In this document: positions 1 through 9,235 of the stretch, in pieces | Layout: every line of letters starts with the position of its first letter | Position numbering within the stretch: the stretch's first letter is position 1 | Assembly: GCA_012837935.1 (NCBI GenBank) | Contig: DUQG01000045.1 | Coordinates: 1-64,000, forward strand | Source: Bacteroidales bacterium | GTDB lineage: Bacteria > Bacteroidota > Bacteroidia > Bacteroidales > Paludibacteraceae | Reading direction: 5' to 3' | DNA: 64,000 nucleotides | The notes under the pieces: generated by a model | What the model was told of the DNA's origin: nothing | Databases searched by the model: none | What the model saw: the letters and a program-made list of their open reading frames with translations, nothing else | Position numbers and translations under genes: made by a program

Positions 1-114
1 ACAGTTAAACTCACGAACGTGGTAGTTACCATTGTAGCGTTTAACACATTTATTAAACTCATACTGATTAACTACTTCTAACACCTGAGAAAAAACATAT
101 TTACCTGAATACAT
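1..114 (-). CDS. IS4-type transposase, N-terminal end only (runs off window)
   Basis: Reading leftward from an ATG at 112-114, 38 codons stay open to the window edge. They begin MYSGKYVFSQVLEVV and continue through KCVKRYNGNYHVREFNC. This pattern (a short N-terminus, 'YEFNKCVKRYNGNY', then a Phe-x-Cys) is what I know from the DUF4372 N-terminal domain of IS4-family transposases that are common in Bacteroidota. Only the first part of the gene is visible, so the DDE catalytic residues, integrity and copy number cannot be judged. The element's end should lie between about 115 and 230, upstream of the relA-like promoter; I could not identify its terminal inverted repeat with confidence. A small hairpin, GCTGA/TCAGC, sits at about 196-212. 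Confidence 0.7.
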   Translation of the reverse strand, partial: MYSGKYVFSQVLEVVNQYEFNKCVKRYNGNYHVREFNC

Positions 115-310
115 AAGTAATTTTGATGCTATTTTATTAAATAACTGCAAAATTATCTATTTTCAAATCAAGTCGTAAAATCAAAGAACGCCTGTAGCTG
201 AGTGAAAATCAGCACTATATAAAGAAATTTAAAAAATTAATGCATCACTAGTAAATTGAGATAAAAAACATTTAACCCTCACAATTTTATTTTCAATAAA
301 TTCAATTTTG

Positions 311-318
311 TATCTTTG
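311..318 (+). promoter_or_regulatory. Bacteroidota -7 promoter element for the relA-like gene
   Basis: TATCTTTG matches the TAnnTTTG -7 consensus of the Bacteroidota primary sigma factor. It lies 26 bases before the ATG at 344, so the longer reading frame that starts at the TTG at 308 would begin upstream of the transcription start. This supports 344 as the real start. No good -33 TTTG was found at the usual distance. Confidence 0.6.
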
Positions 319-343
319 CAATTACATAAAATCAGAGTTTACT

Positions 344-2521
344 ATGGACATAAAAACCATCCAACTATATAAAAAATTACTTTCAGCACATGCTTCACTT
401 TTTACACGCGATGAACGTAAAGAGCTGAGAGTGATACTGAATAGTTATCTAAATACTGCCGGAAACCTTCAATACGAACCGCTTGAATTTGTGGCTCGTT
501 CTTTTGAAATTATTGATATTTTGCTAAATGAAATAGGACTTGGAAAAACGGCAGTTGTAAGTTTTCTGCTGATAGAGCCCATTGAAAAAGAGTTTATTGA
601 TGTTCGTGAAGTAGAGAAAAAGTTTAGTGTTAATATTCATCAGATTACCGATGGACTTCAGCGAGTAAAAGGACTTTATGAAAAAAATGTAGCACTTGAA
701 ACTGAGAATTTCCGGAAGTTGCTTCTAACTATGGCGGAAGATATGCGTGTGATTTTGATTATGTTGGCTGTACAGCTGCAAACCATGCGAAATTTGGAAG
801 ATAAAACTACTGATGAACAGCAGGAAATAGCTCGTGAAAGTTCGTTTTTATATGCACCGTTGGCTCACCGTATGGGACTTTACAAGGTTAAAACCGAGCT
901 TGAAGACTTGTCGTTGAAATATACAAACCGAGAAATTTATAAAGATATAGCTAAAAAGTTAAACGAAACGAAACGTTCACGTGATGCTTATATCGCTGCA
1001 TTTATTGAGCCGCTGAATGAAAAAATGAAGGAAGTGGGTTATCCTTTTGAAATAAAAGGTCGCACAAAATCTATTCATTCTATTTTTTCCAAAATGCGCA
1101 AGCAAAACACTACGTTTGAGAATATCTACGATTTGTTTGCCATTCGCATTATTTTTGACACGCCAATAGAAAAAGAAAAAGCAGCTTGTTGGCAGGCTTA
1201 TTCTATTGTAGCAGATATGTATCAACCTAACCCTAAGCGACTTAGAGACTGGCTCTCTATTCCAAAATCAAACGGTTACGAGAGTCTTCACACTACTGTG
1301 CTTGGTCCGCAAAACAAATGGGTAGAAGTGCAAATTCGTACTGAGCGCATGAACGATGTGGCAGAAATGGGGCTTGCTGCGCACTGGAAATACAAAGGGA
1401 TAAAAAGTGAAACCGGCATGGATGAGTGGTTGAGAAATATCCGTGAAATCTTGGAAAATCCGGATTTGAATGCCGTGGACTTTATGGATGAGTTTAAGCT
1501 GAATTTGTACGATAAAGAAGTCTTTGTGTTTACGCCAAACGGTGATTTACATAAACTTCCTAATGGTGCTACGCTGCTTGACTTTGCATTTTCTATTCAC
1601 ACCAACTTGGGAACGCAGTGCGTGGGTGGTAAAGTGAACGGCAAACATGCACAAATTAAATACAAACTTAATAATGGCGATCAAGTAGAAATTTTGACTT
1701 CGCCAACGCAAAAACCAAATCCATCTTGGCTTAGCATCGTAACCACTTCCAAAGCAAAAAATAAAATCCGCCAATCCTTGAAGGAAGTAGAGTTCAAAGA
1801 TGCAGAAATAGGTCGGGAAATTCTGCAACGGCGATTTAAAAACTGGAAAATTGAACTGGATGACGGACGATTTTCTCGTTTAGCTAAAAAGAAAAACTAC
1901 AAAACGGTAAGCGACCTTTATCAAGCTATTGCGCAAGAAAAGATTGATATTCATGATGTTAGAGATTTGTATCTCGAGCTAGAGCGACGAGATAATGTAG
2001 TAGGTGCGGAAACTCGTACCGCCGACACATTTTCCAAAGAAGTTTCTGCTATTCCCGAAACTCAGTCCAAAGAGGATGTGCTCGTGATTGACAAAAACCT
2101 CAAAAATGTGGAATACAAACTTGCTAAATGTTGTAATCCGATTTATGGTGACGATATTTTCGGATTTGTGTCCGTTACGGGTGGGATAAAAATTCATCGT
2201 TGCAACTGTCCGAATGCACCGCAAATGATTTCCCGTTTTGGTTATCGCATTATCAAAGCACGATGGTCTGGTAAAGCGGAAGGTTCGCAATATCCTATTA
2301 CACTGCGAGTTGTGGGACATGATGATATCGGCATTGTAACGAATATTACGTCTATTATTTCAAAAGAAAAAGATGTGCTACTTCGCTCTATTTCTATTGA
2401 CACCAACGCCGGACTTTTTCAAGGTAATTTGACCGTAATGGTGAACGATAATAAATCTTTGGATGATATAATTAAGAAAATAAAAAATGTAAAAGGCGTG
2501 AAAAATGTGTCAAGAGTGTGA
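344..2521 (+). CDS. RelA/SpoT-family (p)ppGpp synthetase with degenerate hydrolase domain
   Basis: A 725-residue RSH protein that makes the stringent-response alarmone (p)ppGpp from ATP and GDP/GTP. Domain order: an N-terminal HD-type region (about 1-190), the synthetase domain (about 215-350, with GRTKSIHSIFSKM and NGYESLHTTV), a TGS domain (about 385-450, VFVFTPNGDLHKLPNGAT), a Cys-containing region (AKCCNPIYGDD, HRCNCPNA) and a C-terminal ACT domain. The hydrolase part looks dead: the usual LLHDTVEDT is LLIEPIEKE and the usual LADRLHNM is LAVQLQTM, so the His/Asp metal ligands are gone. This is therefore probably a RelA-like synthetase-only enzyme, with a bifunctional Rel/SpoT encoded elsewhere. 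The start at 344 was chosen over an upstream TTG because the promoter overlaps the longer form. Confidence 0.93.
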   Translation: MDIKTIQLYKKLLSAHASLFTRDERKELRVILNSYLNTAGNLQYEPLEFVARSFEIIDILLNEIGLGKTAVVSFLLIEPIEKEFIDVREVEKKFSVNIHQITDGLQRVKGLYEKNVALETENFRKLLLTMAEDMRVILIMLAVQLQTMRNLEDKTTDEQQEIARESSFLYAPLAHRMGLYKVKTELEDLSLKYTNREIYKDIAKKLNETKRSRDAYIAAFIEPLNEKMKEVGYPFEIKGRTKSIHSIFSKMRKQNTTFENIYDLFAIRIIFDTPIEKEKAACWQAYSIVADMYQPNPKRLRDWLSIPKSNGYESLHTTVLGPQNKWVEVQIRTERMNDVAEMGLAAHWKYKGIKSETGMDEWLRNIREILENPDLNAVDFMDEFKLNLYDKEVFVFTPNGDLHKLPNGATLLDFAFSIHTNLGTQCVGGKVNGKHAQIKYKLNNGDQVEILTSPTQKPNPSWLSIVTTSKAKNKIRQSLKEVEFKDAEIGREILQRRFKNWKIELDDGRFSRLAKKKNYKTVSDLYQAIAQEKIDIHDVRDLYLELERRDNVVGAETRTADTFSKEVSAIPETQSKEDVLVIDKNLKNVEYKLAKCCNPIYGDDIFGFVSVTGGIKIHRCNCPNAPQMISRFGYRIIKARWSGKAEGSQYPITLRVVGHDDIGIVTNITSIISKEKDVLLRSISIDTNAGLFQGNLTVMVNDNKSLDDIIKKIKNVKGVKNVSRV

Positions 2522-2561
2522 TTTGAATTGATAATTCTATATGATGATTCATTATGAAAGT

Positions 2562-2596
2562 AAAAGGAGCTGTCTCAAAACGAGACGGCTCCTTTT
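2562..2596. terminator. Intrinsic terminator after the relA-like gene, possibly bidirectional
   Basis: A near-perfect stem pairs AAAAGGAGCTGTCTC with GAGACGGCTCCTTTT (one T-G wobble) around a 5-base loop. The A-tract on one side and T-tract on the other suit termination in both directions, for the + gene ending at 2521 and the - gene ending at 2632. Confidence 0.85.
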
Positions 2597-2631
2597 CTAA
2601 ATCCAAATCCTGTTTCCTAACTATTTAGTCG

Positions 2632-3573
2632 CTACTTTTTCTTTTCAAATCCATAAATACAATCCCCGTTTCCATCCATAAAATAGATTGCCAGACGGGT
2701 TTTGTTGGCTGAAACGATAGAAAATCCGGCTTTGTCGCTTTTGAATTGCGTCCCTTCCGTATCTTTTACTTTGCGAGAAAGCGAAGCCGAACTATTGGTA
2801 AAATAGTGAATTGGCGACTCTTTTATTTTGATATGCTGAAAGTTGTGGATATGTCCATTGATGTAAAAATCCACATTGTGTTTTCTTAAAATCGGGTCAA
2901 GTCGTTTTTGTAAATCAGTTCTTTCCGAGATGTTTTTTCGGGTTTCCGAATAAATCGGGTGGTGCCCCATCACTACTGTCCAAGTCTCTTTGGATACGGT
3001 CAAAACGCTATCTACATACGCCAATTGCTTTTCCATATCTTGTTTGCAAGCATCGGGGTAATCTGTATTGTCGTTTCGGTATTTGTCGATAAGCGGTGTA
3101 GTGTCCAGAAAAACGTAGCGGATAGTTGAGCCGTCATCAGCTTCTTGGGTAAGCGTGTAGTATCTGTCAGGCATAACCCATCTGCGACTGACATTTTTAT
3201 AATCCAGTACCGCTTGTGTGTTTCCGCGATATTCGTGATTTCCGAGCGTGGCATACCAATCAATCATCAATTCGGGGTGTTTGTAGATAAGCTCGTAGTT
3301 TGTTGTCCATAGCGGGTCTTGCGTGCTGATTATTCCGTTAAAGTGGTGCACATCGCCAATAGCTGCCACAAATTCCACATCTGCTTTTTCAGCCCATTCG
3401 CCCATCTGTTCGGCAATCGGTTTTTGTTCGTAATATCCGTTTCGCCCCAAGTCATTGGCTACAATGATATTAACGCCTTCTAAATCTTTTTCGGTTAGCT
3501 GACGAACTTGTGCCGAAAGACTTATTGTAGCAATAAAAAGAAGTGAAACTACAAGAGAAAATATTTTTTTCAT
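2632..3573 (-). CDS. Secreted purple-acid-phosphatase-like metallophosphoesterase
   Basis: A 313-residue calcineurin-fold phosphoesterase, closest by eye to the tartrate-resistant (purple) acid phosphatases. A signal peptide with a Lys-Lys start and a hydrophobic core ends near SLSAQ (residue 22), so it acts in the periplasm or outside. Metal-binding blocks in order: NDLGRNGYY (D41), GDVHHFNG (D74), GNHEYRG (N112/H113), MGHHPIYS and NGHIHNFQH. The second block is less typical than the GDNFY seen in many family members. The stop is TAG. It lies downstream of a TonB receptor and a beta-helix lipoprotein on the same strand, but a terminator at 3625-3667 separates them. A small hairpin (ACGTGT/ACACGT) lies just upstream of its start. 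Substrate unknown; a phosphomonoester is the family expectation. Confidence 0.85.
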   Translation of the reverse strand: MKKIFSLVVSLLFIATISLSAQVRQLTEKDLEGVNIIVANDLGRNGYYEQKPIAEQMGEWAEKADVEFVAAIGDVHHFNGIISTQDPLWTTNYELIYKHPELMIDWYATLGNHEYRGNTQAVLDYKNVSRRWVMPDRYYTLTQEADDGSTIRYVFLDTTPLIDKYRNDNTDYPDACKQDMEKQLAYVDSVLTVSKETWTVVMGHHPIYSETRKNISERTDLQKRLDPILRKHNVDFYINGHIHNFQHIKIKESPIHYFTNSSASLSRKVKDTEGTQFKSDKAGFSIVSANKTRLAIYFMDGNGDCIYGFEKKK

Positions 3574-3624
3574 TTTGACAAAATAAATAACACGTGTTGA
3601 AAAACACGTTAGATATGTTTATTT

Positions 3625-3667
3625 AAAACAATCACTGTGCCGAAAATATTTGCACAGTGATTGTTTT
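3625..3667 (-). terminator. Intrinsic terminator after the beta-helix lipoprotein gene
   Basis: AAAACAATCACTGTGC pairs with GCACAGTGATTGTTTT around an 11-base loop, a perfect 16-bp stem flanked by A and T tracts, 10 bases past the stop codon of the gene at 3677-4969. Confidence 0.88.
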
Positions 3668-3676
3668 TTCAAAAAA

Positions 3677-4969
3677 TTATTTTACGGGATAAGCACCAAA
3701 ATAAGCAGAAGGAGCTTTGGATGTATATGTTTTTCCATCTACTGTAACCCCGTTAGTACCGAAGTTACGAGTAAATGAAGTAATACCACCCGTTGCAGCA
3801 GGCGAACCGCTTTTTAGTGAAAAATCCCAACCATTGTTGAATGTTTGTGGAATATCAGTGGTTTTATTAACACCAGCCAAAACATCTACATTTTTTTGAA
3901 TGGTAAAATTAGTGAAATTCGGATTTTTATCTCCCGGGGTAGCACTGAAAATATCATTTGCACCCATCAGTTGTCCTTTTTTTTCATCCGGTGTCATGCC
4001 GTCAATACCTTGTTGCGTAGAAGCAAAGTAGAAGTTTGGTGTAATTACAGATTTTTCATCTTCCGGTTCTTTAGTGTCACGTTTTACACCGTGTCGGCAA
4101 TCGAAAGTCAGGTTGTTATAAAACTCAATAAAAGCACCAACTTCAAGCCATGTAGAACCACCTTTGATTTTTGGACGACGCCATCCGGTGTTAACTATCG
4201 TATTATTATAAACCACTGCATGAAGTTGAGTTTTCATAAGACCTTTGTTAGAAAATTTGAAAGCGTTGGTGTTTGCGTCATACACAAGGTTATAAGCAAT
4301 GTCAGCTATACAATCCGACTTGTAATTAACTGCTTCGCCACCGTCAAAACCATTAACAATAAATTTGTTGTTTTGGATAATTGATTTTCCACCGGTAATG
4401 TAAATGTGGTCTTCGGCATTGTTGCGGAAAACGCAGTTTTGAACAACAAATGAACCTTCTGTGTTACAGAAGTGAAATCCCGGTACACCTTCGCCGGTTT
4501 CAGTTTTGAATAGTTGATACTGGAATGATTTTGACTGTTCAGTAGTTTGAGCGCCACCATATTCAATAATTACGTGGTCAAGTAAAACTTCCTTGCTGTC
4601 GTATCCGGCAATAATTCCACCCCAATATCTGCCAAAACGTTTGGCTTCGTTGCGGTATTTCTCATCTACCGTGAAACGGATAGGTTTTTCAGCAGTTCCG
4701 TAAGCGTAAAGATTTCCTAAAACGATAAATTCAGGTCTTACAAGCGTATCAGATGCAATGATTTGAACGCCTTCTTCAATATAAAGCGATTTGCCTTTTG
4801 GCACTACATAGTGATCTTTCAAAATCACCACAGTGTCTTTGGACCAAACAATAGAGCCGGCAGGATATTCTTTTCCGCCTTTTTTAGGTTCGTCTTTTCC
4901 TTCACAAGCAGTAAAAACTGTTGCAGTTAAGATGATTGCTACAATCATCAAGTTTTTTAATGTTTTCAT
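3677..4969 (-). CDS. Outer-surface lipoprotein with right-handed beta-helix fold
   Basis: 430 residues. A lipoprotein signal peptide ends in VFTAC (C22), so the mature protein is lipid-anchored. From about residue 45 the sequence has the look of a right-handed parallel beta-helix: repeated short strands with Asn ladders (VVQNCVFRNNAED, IIQNNKFIVNG, AVVYNNTIVNTG). I see no catalytic signature of pectate lyases, so binding or scaffold is as likely as enzyme activity. It starts 35 bases after the TonB receptor stop on the same strand, so the two are very likely one operon, and the lipoprotein may work with the receptor at the surface. A strong terminator follows. Bacteroidota often pair TonB receptors with surface lipoproteins; the ligand here cannot be read from sequence. 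Confidence 0.8.
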   Translation of the reverse strand: MKTLKNLMIVAIILTATVFTACEGKDEPKKGGKEYPAGSIVWSKDTVVILKDHYVVPKGKSLYIEEGVQIIASDTLVRPEFIVLGNLYAYGTAEKPIRFTVDEKYRNEAKRFGRYWGGIIAGYDSKEVLLDHVIIEYGGAQTTEQSKSFQYQLFKTETGEGVPGFHFCNTEGSFVVQNCVFRNNAEDHIYITGGKSIIQNNKFIVNGFDGGEAVNYKSDCIADIAYNLVYDANTNAFKFSNKGLMKTQLHAVVYNNTIVNTGWRRPKIKGGSTWLEVGAFIEFYNNLTFDCRHGVKRDTKEPEDEKSVITPNFYFASTQQGIDGMTPDEKKGQLMGANDIFSATPGDKNPNFTNFTIQKNVDVLAGVNKTTDIPQTFNNGWDFSLKSGSPAATGGITSFTRNFGTNGVTVDGKTYTSKAPSAYFGAYPVK

Positions 4970-5004
4970 TTTTCTTTATTTATAATTGTTAAATTAATTG
5001 TTTT

Positions 5005-7752
5005 CTACATTTTATATCTAAATCCAAGCAGGAAACTTGGTTTGTAGTATTCTTTTCTGATAATGGTGTTTCCGCTGGTACTTTGAAGCGGATAGTCGTT
5101 GTTTTTCGGATTATGTGTTTTTATATATTCAATGTTCGGTGTATTTAGCAGGTTGTTTGCTTTGAGATAAATAGCCAATCCGTTTTTGAATTTTTTCTCA
5201 CCGGAAATGTCGAGATAAAATCCACCTTTTTGCCAGTAATCAGAATTTAGGTAGTGTGATGCAATGACGATTTTGTCGCCTGTATAGCTAAATGCCACTT
5301 GTGCATCGAAACCTTTGTCAACACTTTTGTAAAGCAAAGCAAGGTTTGCCACGTGCGATGCTTGACCTACAAGCGGACGTTTTTGGTCTTCAAATGCTCG
5401 GATGATACTTCCGCTCTCATTTCTTGTAAAAAAGGCTTTTGGGGTGATTATGCTTGAATTTGTATAGGTGTAATTTGCCTTTATTCCAAATTCACGGAAA
5501 TATTTAATTACATCAATCTCGCCGCCTAAGTTATCTGCATTGCCAAGATTTACAGGCATATAGCCGTATTGGCGATAGTTTTTGGTATGGTAAGCATATT
5601 CAATCGGGTCTTGAATGTGTTTGTAAAAAACACCAACCATAATTTGCTCGGTTTGTGTAGGGAAATATTCCCAACGAAGGTCGGCATTATCAATGATGGC
5701 ACGTTTCAGGTCGGGATTTCCATACTCGTCATAATCTTCGTACTTCATTTGATAAGGCACTATTTCAAAAAATCCGGGACGATTTATAGAGCGGTAATAG
5801 CTGGCACGGATGTTGGCTTTGTCATTGTAAGCATATTTAATATTTACGTTTGGCAGCCAATCCGTGTAAATTTGTTTTCCATCCGGGTCGTCGTCGGCAT
5901 TTGGGTAAAACATAAAATAGCCTTGATTGGTATATTCGGCTCTTATTCCTAAAATAGCTTCCCAGCGGTCTTTTTCCCATTTTACTTGTGCATAACCACT
6001 TGCTATATCTTCGGACGCTTTGTAGTTAAGCGGTCCTACACTTCCTTGCGGATTAGAAAGTACCCACTGAATTTCATCAATGGTATTAAAATCTTCGCCT
6101 TTGTTTTGTCGCCCGTTTAATGGGCGAATGGTGTAGCTTACATAAAAATTATCTCGTTTTTTATCCCGATACAGACCACCGCCTTGCAAAGTGAATTTTC
6201 CCATGTCGCCTTCTAACAGATAAGTCAAGTTTAGCAATCCGGATAAATCTCGGTCTGTATTATGTTCCCATCGGCGTGGCGAACCATCTGCATCAACAAA
6301 TATAACACCTTGATTATTAGTAGTTAATTGGTCAAGGTTGATATACGTTTGGTCGGGACGATTGTTTTTAGCGTGAGAAAAAATTCCAACCCAATTCAGA
6401 GAAAATTTAGGCGTAATTTTGTGATGTCCTATAAGAGTAGAAGCATAAATATTCTGCTTAATCAGTCGCAATCGAGTTTGGAATGAGTAGTCGTAATTTC
6501 CTTGTTCGGGATTATAGTGAAAGCTGTAACTAATTGATTTGCTATCACGTACTTGCATAGATTTATTGTAGATGTAAGCATTGTAAAACTCGAACTTATG
6601 ATTGTCGTTCAGATGAAAATCCACTTTGGCATGAAGTCCTGTTTTTATCTCATTCTCGGAATAAGTACGCTCGTGCATATCTGTAATGCCAACAGCCTTA
6701 CTCTCATCCGTTTGCGACATACTGGTGTCGAAAAGTGTGGTGTTGGTACCTTTGTTGTGGTTTTGATAATTTCCGGCGAGGATTACGCCCAATCGGTTAT
6801 TCAAAAAGCTATTACCAATACTTACCCCTAAAATACCATTGGGAAGTGGTTTCTTGTTGTGTATTGGCGAAATAGTATTTCCGAAATCACTCATGCTTGC
6901 CCTATAATCACTACCAAATTTTTCATTAGGCGCTGTCATTGTGATTTTATTTTGGTCAAAAGCCAAAAAATCTCGCTCAAAAAACATGGCATTGTAACCC
7001 AATGAACCGTTTACGTTTAAGGTAAATTGACGTGGTGCGTCTTTCATATCCATATTGATTGCACCACCTGTTGCATCGCCTTCCAAGTCAGCTGTTCGGG
7101 TTTTGCTGACAATTAACCTATCAAGCAATTCGCTTGGAAAAATATCAAGTGGAATATAGCGTTGCTTATTATCCGGACTGGCTATTTTCACGCCATTGAC
7201 CAATGAAATATTATAGCGTTTGTCCATTCCGCGAAGAACAGCATATTGACCTTCGCCGGAACTGTTTCGTTCGAGCGTTACACCCGAAATTCGTTGCAAC
7301 ACATTGGCTACGGTAATATCCGGTGAGTTTTCTATAAAGTTGGAACTTACAACATTCAAAATATTGGGTGATACTTTTTCTAATTTTCTAGCACCGTAAT
7401 CCGTGCTTTTGGATGATGCTGTAACAGTTACAGCGGTTAATTCCAAGCCTTGCGGCAAAAGTTGTATATCAATTTTTTGATTTGAATTGTCGGATATTTG
7501 AATGGTTTGCTCGGTGATTTCGTAGCTGATAAGTCTGAAAACGATGGTTTGCGTTCCGGAAGGGATATTTCGAAGATTGAAACTGCCGTCTAAACCTGTA
7601 CTGGTTGCATATTTTAAATTATCTTTCACAAAAACGGTAACTCCTACTAAAAGTTCGCCGGTTTCGGCATCAGTAACTATTCCTGAGATATTGGTAGATT
7701 TTACGCTAAAAATCCCTAAAGTCAGAAAAAATGCAAGTATAATTTTTCTCAT
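5005..7752 (-). CDS. TonB-dependent outer-membrane receptor (non-SusC type)
   Basis: 915 residues. Signal peptide (MRKIILAFFLTLGIFS), then a carboxypeptidase-regulatory-like domain (about 20-100, ISGIVTDAETGELLVGVTV), a plug domain (about 115-240, with NVLQRISGVTLER and GDATGGAINMDMKD) and a 22-strand-type barrel ending in an aromatic-rich tail, GFRYKM, as expected for barrel insertion. The plug wording (VLRGMDKRYNISLVNG) resembles the Caulobacter/Xanthomonas-type TonB receptors rather than SusC. No SusD gene is adjacent; the partner is the beta-helix lipoprotein 35 bases downstream, followed by a secreted phosphoesterase. A phosphorylated ligand is a possible but unproved inference. The stop codon is TAG. 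Confidence 0.92.
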   Translation of the reverse strand: MRKIILAFFLTLGIFSVKSTNISGIVTDAETGELLVGVTVFVKDNLKYATSTGLDGSFNLRNIPSGTQTIVFRLISYEITEQTIQISDNSNQKIDIQLLPQGLELTAVTVTASSKSTDYGARKLEKVSPNILNVVSSNFIENSPDITVANVLQRISGVTLERNSSGEGQYAVLRGMDKRYNISLVNGVKIASPDNKQRYIPLDIFPSELLDRLIVSKTRTADLEGDATGGAINMDMKDAPRQFTLNVNGSLGYNAMFFERDFLAFDQNKITMTAPNEKFGSDYRASMSDFGNTISPIHNKKPLPNGILGVSIGNSFLNNRLGVILAGNYQNHNKGTNTTLFDTSMSQTDESKAVGITDMHERTYSENEIKTGLHAKVDFHLNDNHKFEFYNAYIYNKSMQVRDSKSISYSFHYNPEQGNYDYSFQTRLRLIKQNIYASTLIGHHKITPKFSLNWVGIFSHAKNNRPDQTYINLDQLTTNNQGVIFVDADGSPRRWEHNTDRDLSGLLNLTYLLEGDMGKFTLQGGGLYRDKKRDNFYVSYTIRPLNGRQNKGEDFNTIDEIQWVLSNPQGSVGPLNYKASEDIASGYAQVKWEKDRWEAILGIRAEYTNQGYFMFYPNADDDPDGKQIYTDWLPNVNIKYAYNDKANIRASYYRSINRPGFFEIVPYQMKYEDYDEYGNPDLKRAIIDNADLRWEYFPTQTEQIMVGVFYKHIQDPIEYAYHTKNYRQYGYMPVNLGNADNLGGEIDVIKYFREFGIKANYTYTNSSIITPKAFFTRNESGSIIRAFEDQKRPLVGQASHVANLALLYKSVDKGFDAQVAFSYTGDKIVIASHYLNSDYWQKGGFYLDISGEKKFKNGLAIYLKANNLLNTPNIEYIKTHNPKNNDYPLQSTSGNTIIRKEYYKPSFLLGFRYKM

Positions 7753-7895
7753 TATCTAATCTTATAATTTTTTCGCAAAGAACGGTAATATATATTACAA
7801 TTCTGTGTCTAAAAAATTAAGATTATACTTCAAAGATGTGAAGGAAATGTTTCTAAATAAAAAAAGGAAAGGGAAGAGTGGCAAGTAGTGTTTTT

Positions 7896-7968
7896 CAAAC
7901 GATTAGGAAATCGTTTGTCCTAAAAAAAGAAAAAACCGACAAACTTCTCACGAAGTCAATCGGTTTTT
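7896..7968 (-). terminator. Terminator of the rpsF-rpsR-rplI operon, plus an adjacent hairpin
   Basis: The main stem pairs AAAAACCGA (7931-7939) with TCGGTTTTT (7960-7968), with an inner ACTTC/GAAGT stem; read on the - strand it ends in a long T-rich run 26 bases past the rplI stop. A second hairpin, CAAACGAT/ATCGTTTG (7896-7917), lies beyond it and may be a backup terminator or end the TonB receptor's upstream region. The rest of the gap to 7753 holds no recognised gene. Confidence 0.8.
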
Positions 7969-7993
7969 ATGATTTTGAATTGAAAGGAAATCC

Positions 7994-8440
7994 TTATTCG
8001 GATACCACTTCAAATGGGATTTCTACAGTAACTTCTTTGTGAAGTTTAGCAGATGCTGTGTATGAACCAATTTCTTTAACAGCAGCTTTCACAGCAATAA
8101 GTTTTCTGTCAACAGTAACGCCCGCTTTTTCAAGAGCTTCTGCAATTTGGATTGAACCAACCGCACCAAAGATTTTACCGGTTTTGCTGGTTTTAGCAGC
8201 AATAGTAAGTGCACCCACTGCGCTGATTTTTTCACCCAATTCAACTGCAGCATTTTTGATAGCTTCCAGTTTGTGAGCTTGTTGTCTTTGATTTTCAGCC
8301 AATACTTTTTTAGCAGAAGGGCTTGCTATGATTGCTTTCTTTTGTGGAATAAGGAAGTTACGTCCGTATCCGTCTTTCACATTTACAATATCTCCTTTGT
8401 AACCCAGATTGATTACATCTTCTAATAATATAATTTCCAT
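7994..8440 (-). CDS. rplI: 50S ribosomal protein L9
   Basis: 148 residues, the usual length for L9. The N-terminal domain starts [32 protein letters not shown], the hallmark segment that binds 23S rRNA, followed by the long connecting helix (about 40-75) and the C-terminal domain ([17 protein letters not shown]). It is the last gene of rpsF-rpsR-rplI, 21 bases after rpsR, and is followed by a strong intrinsic terminator. Confidence 0.98.
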   Translation of the reverse strand: MEIILLEDVINLGYKGDIVNVKDGYGRNFLIPQKKAIIASPSAKKVLAENQRQQAHKLEAIKNAAVELGEKISAVGALTIAAKTSKTGKIFGAVGSIQIAEALEKAGVTVDRKLIAVKAAVKEIGSYTASAKLHKEVTVEIPFEVVSE

Positions 8441-8461
8441 AATTTTTCTCCTTTCCTTTAA

Positions 8462-8725
8462 TTATTTCATCATATCGGTTACATATGGAAGCAATGCCAA
8501 GTGGCGAGCTCTCTTAACTGCTTGAGCAACTTTACGTTGGTATTTCAACGAAGTTCCTGTAATACGACGAGGAAGGATTTTACCTTGCTCATTCAAGAAT
8601 TTTTTCAAGAAATCGGCATCTTTATAATCGATGTATTTGATACCGCTTTTTTTGAAACGACAATATTTTTTCTTTTTGATGTCCACTGTAGGTGGAGTCA
8701 GATATCTAATTTCTCCGTTTGTCAT
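8462..8725 (-). CDS. rpsR: 30S ribosomal protein S18
   Basis: 87 residues. The core [24 protein letters not shown] followed by the Arg/Lys-rich tail ([14 protein letters not shown]) is diagnostic for S18, which forms a heterodimer with S6 on the platform of the small subunit. It begins 3 bases after rpsF ends, so the two are co-translated, in line with their 1:1 assembly. Confidence 0.98.
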   Translation of the reverse strand: MTNGEIRYLTPPTVDIKKKKYCRFKKSGIKYIDYKDADFLKKFLNEQGKILPRRITGTSLKYQRKVAQAVKRARHLALLPYVTDMMK

Positions 8726-8728
8726 TGT

Positions 8729-9139
8729 TTAGTCCTCCTTTTCTTCTTTGGTTTCTTCTTTAACTTCTTCTGCTTTTGTAGCTTTTACTTCTGTTTCAGC
8801 TTTTGGTTGAGCTTTGTTGCGTTTTCTTTTTTCAGCATACTCATAAGCGTATTTGTCCAAGCGGAAAGTAAGGAAACGTAGCACACGTTCGTCACGACGG
8901 AATTGAGTTTCCAAAGTTGCGATTACTGACGGTGCAACATCAAACTGCAACAGGGTATAAAAACCTGTTGATTTTTTCTGAATAGGGTAAGCCAGCTTGC
9001 GCATTCCCCAGTTTTCTTCATTTGTGATAGTTCCTCCGTTGTCAGTGATAACAGCTTTGAACTTTTCTACCGCTTCCTTCATCTGAGCATCAGACAAAAC
9101 GGGAGTTAAAATGAAAACGGCTTCATAATGATTTAACAT
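8729..9139 (-). CDS. rpsF: 30S ribosomal protein S6
   Basis: 136 residues. The ferredoxin-like S6 core ([51 protein letters not shown] segment) covers about 1-100. A charged low-complexity tail rich in Lys and Glu (about 105-136) follows, as in other Bacteroidota S6 proteins. It is first in the operon, with a short leader of about 50 bases from the -7 element at 9193-9200. Confidence 0.98.
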   Translation of the reverse strand: MLNHYEAVFILTPVLSDAQMKEAVEKFKAVITDNGGTITNEENWGMRKLAYPIQKKSTGFYTLLQFDVAPSVIATLETQFRRDERVLRFLTFRLDKYAYEYAEKRKRNKAQPKAETEVKATKAEEVKEETKEEKED

Positions 9140-9192
9140 ACTGTTTTCTACCTTTTTAATGGTTTATAAAATGATTTTTAATAAAGTGGGTG

Positions 9193-9200
9193 CAAAGATA
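9193..9200 (-). promoter_or_regulatory. -7 promoter element for the rpsF operon
   Basis: On the - strand this reads TATCTTTG, a full match to TAnnTTTG, 54 bases upstream of the rpsF ATG. The leader between them is A/T-rich and I see no clear S6:S18 binding structure in it. Confidence 0.7.
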
Positions 9201-9235
9201 CGGTTTTTTATTTAATTGGACAATGTTTTTGTGAA

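Noticed and set aside
8501..8881. 126-codon frame opposite rpsR/rpsF with a Phe-rich C-terminus
   Set aside because: It is the complement of the Lys/Glu-rich S6 tail; no membrane-protein pattern beyond poly-Phe.
9140..9192. S6:S18 autoregulatory leader structure upstream of rpsF
   Set aside because: The leader is only about 50 bases, very A/T-rich, and I could not find the expected CCG-bearing stem.
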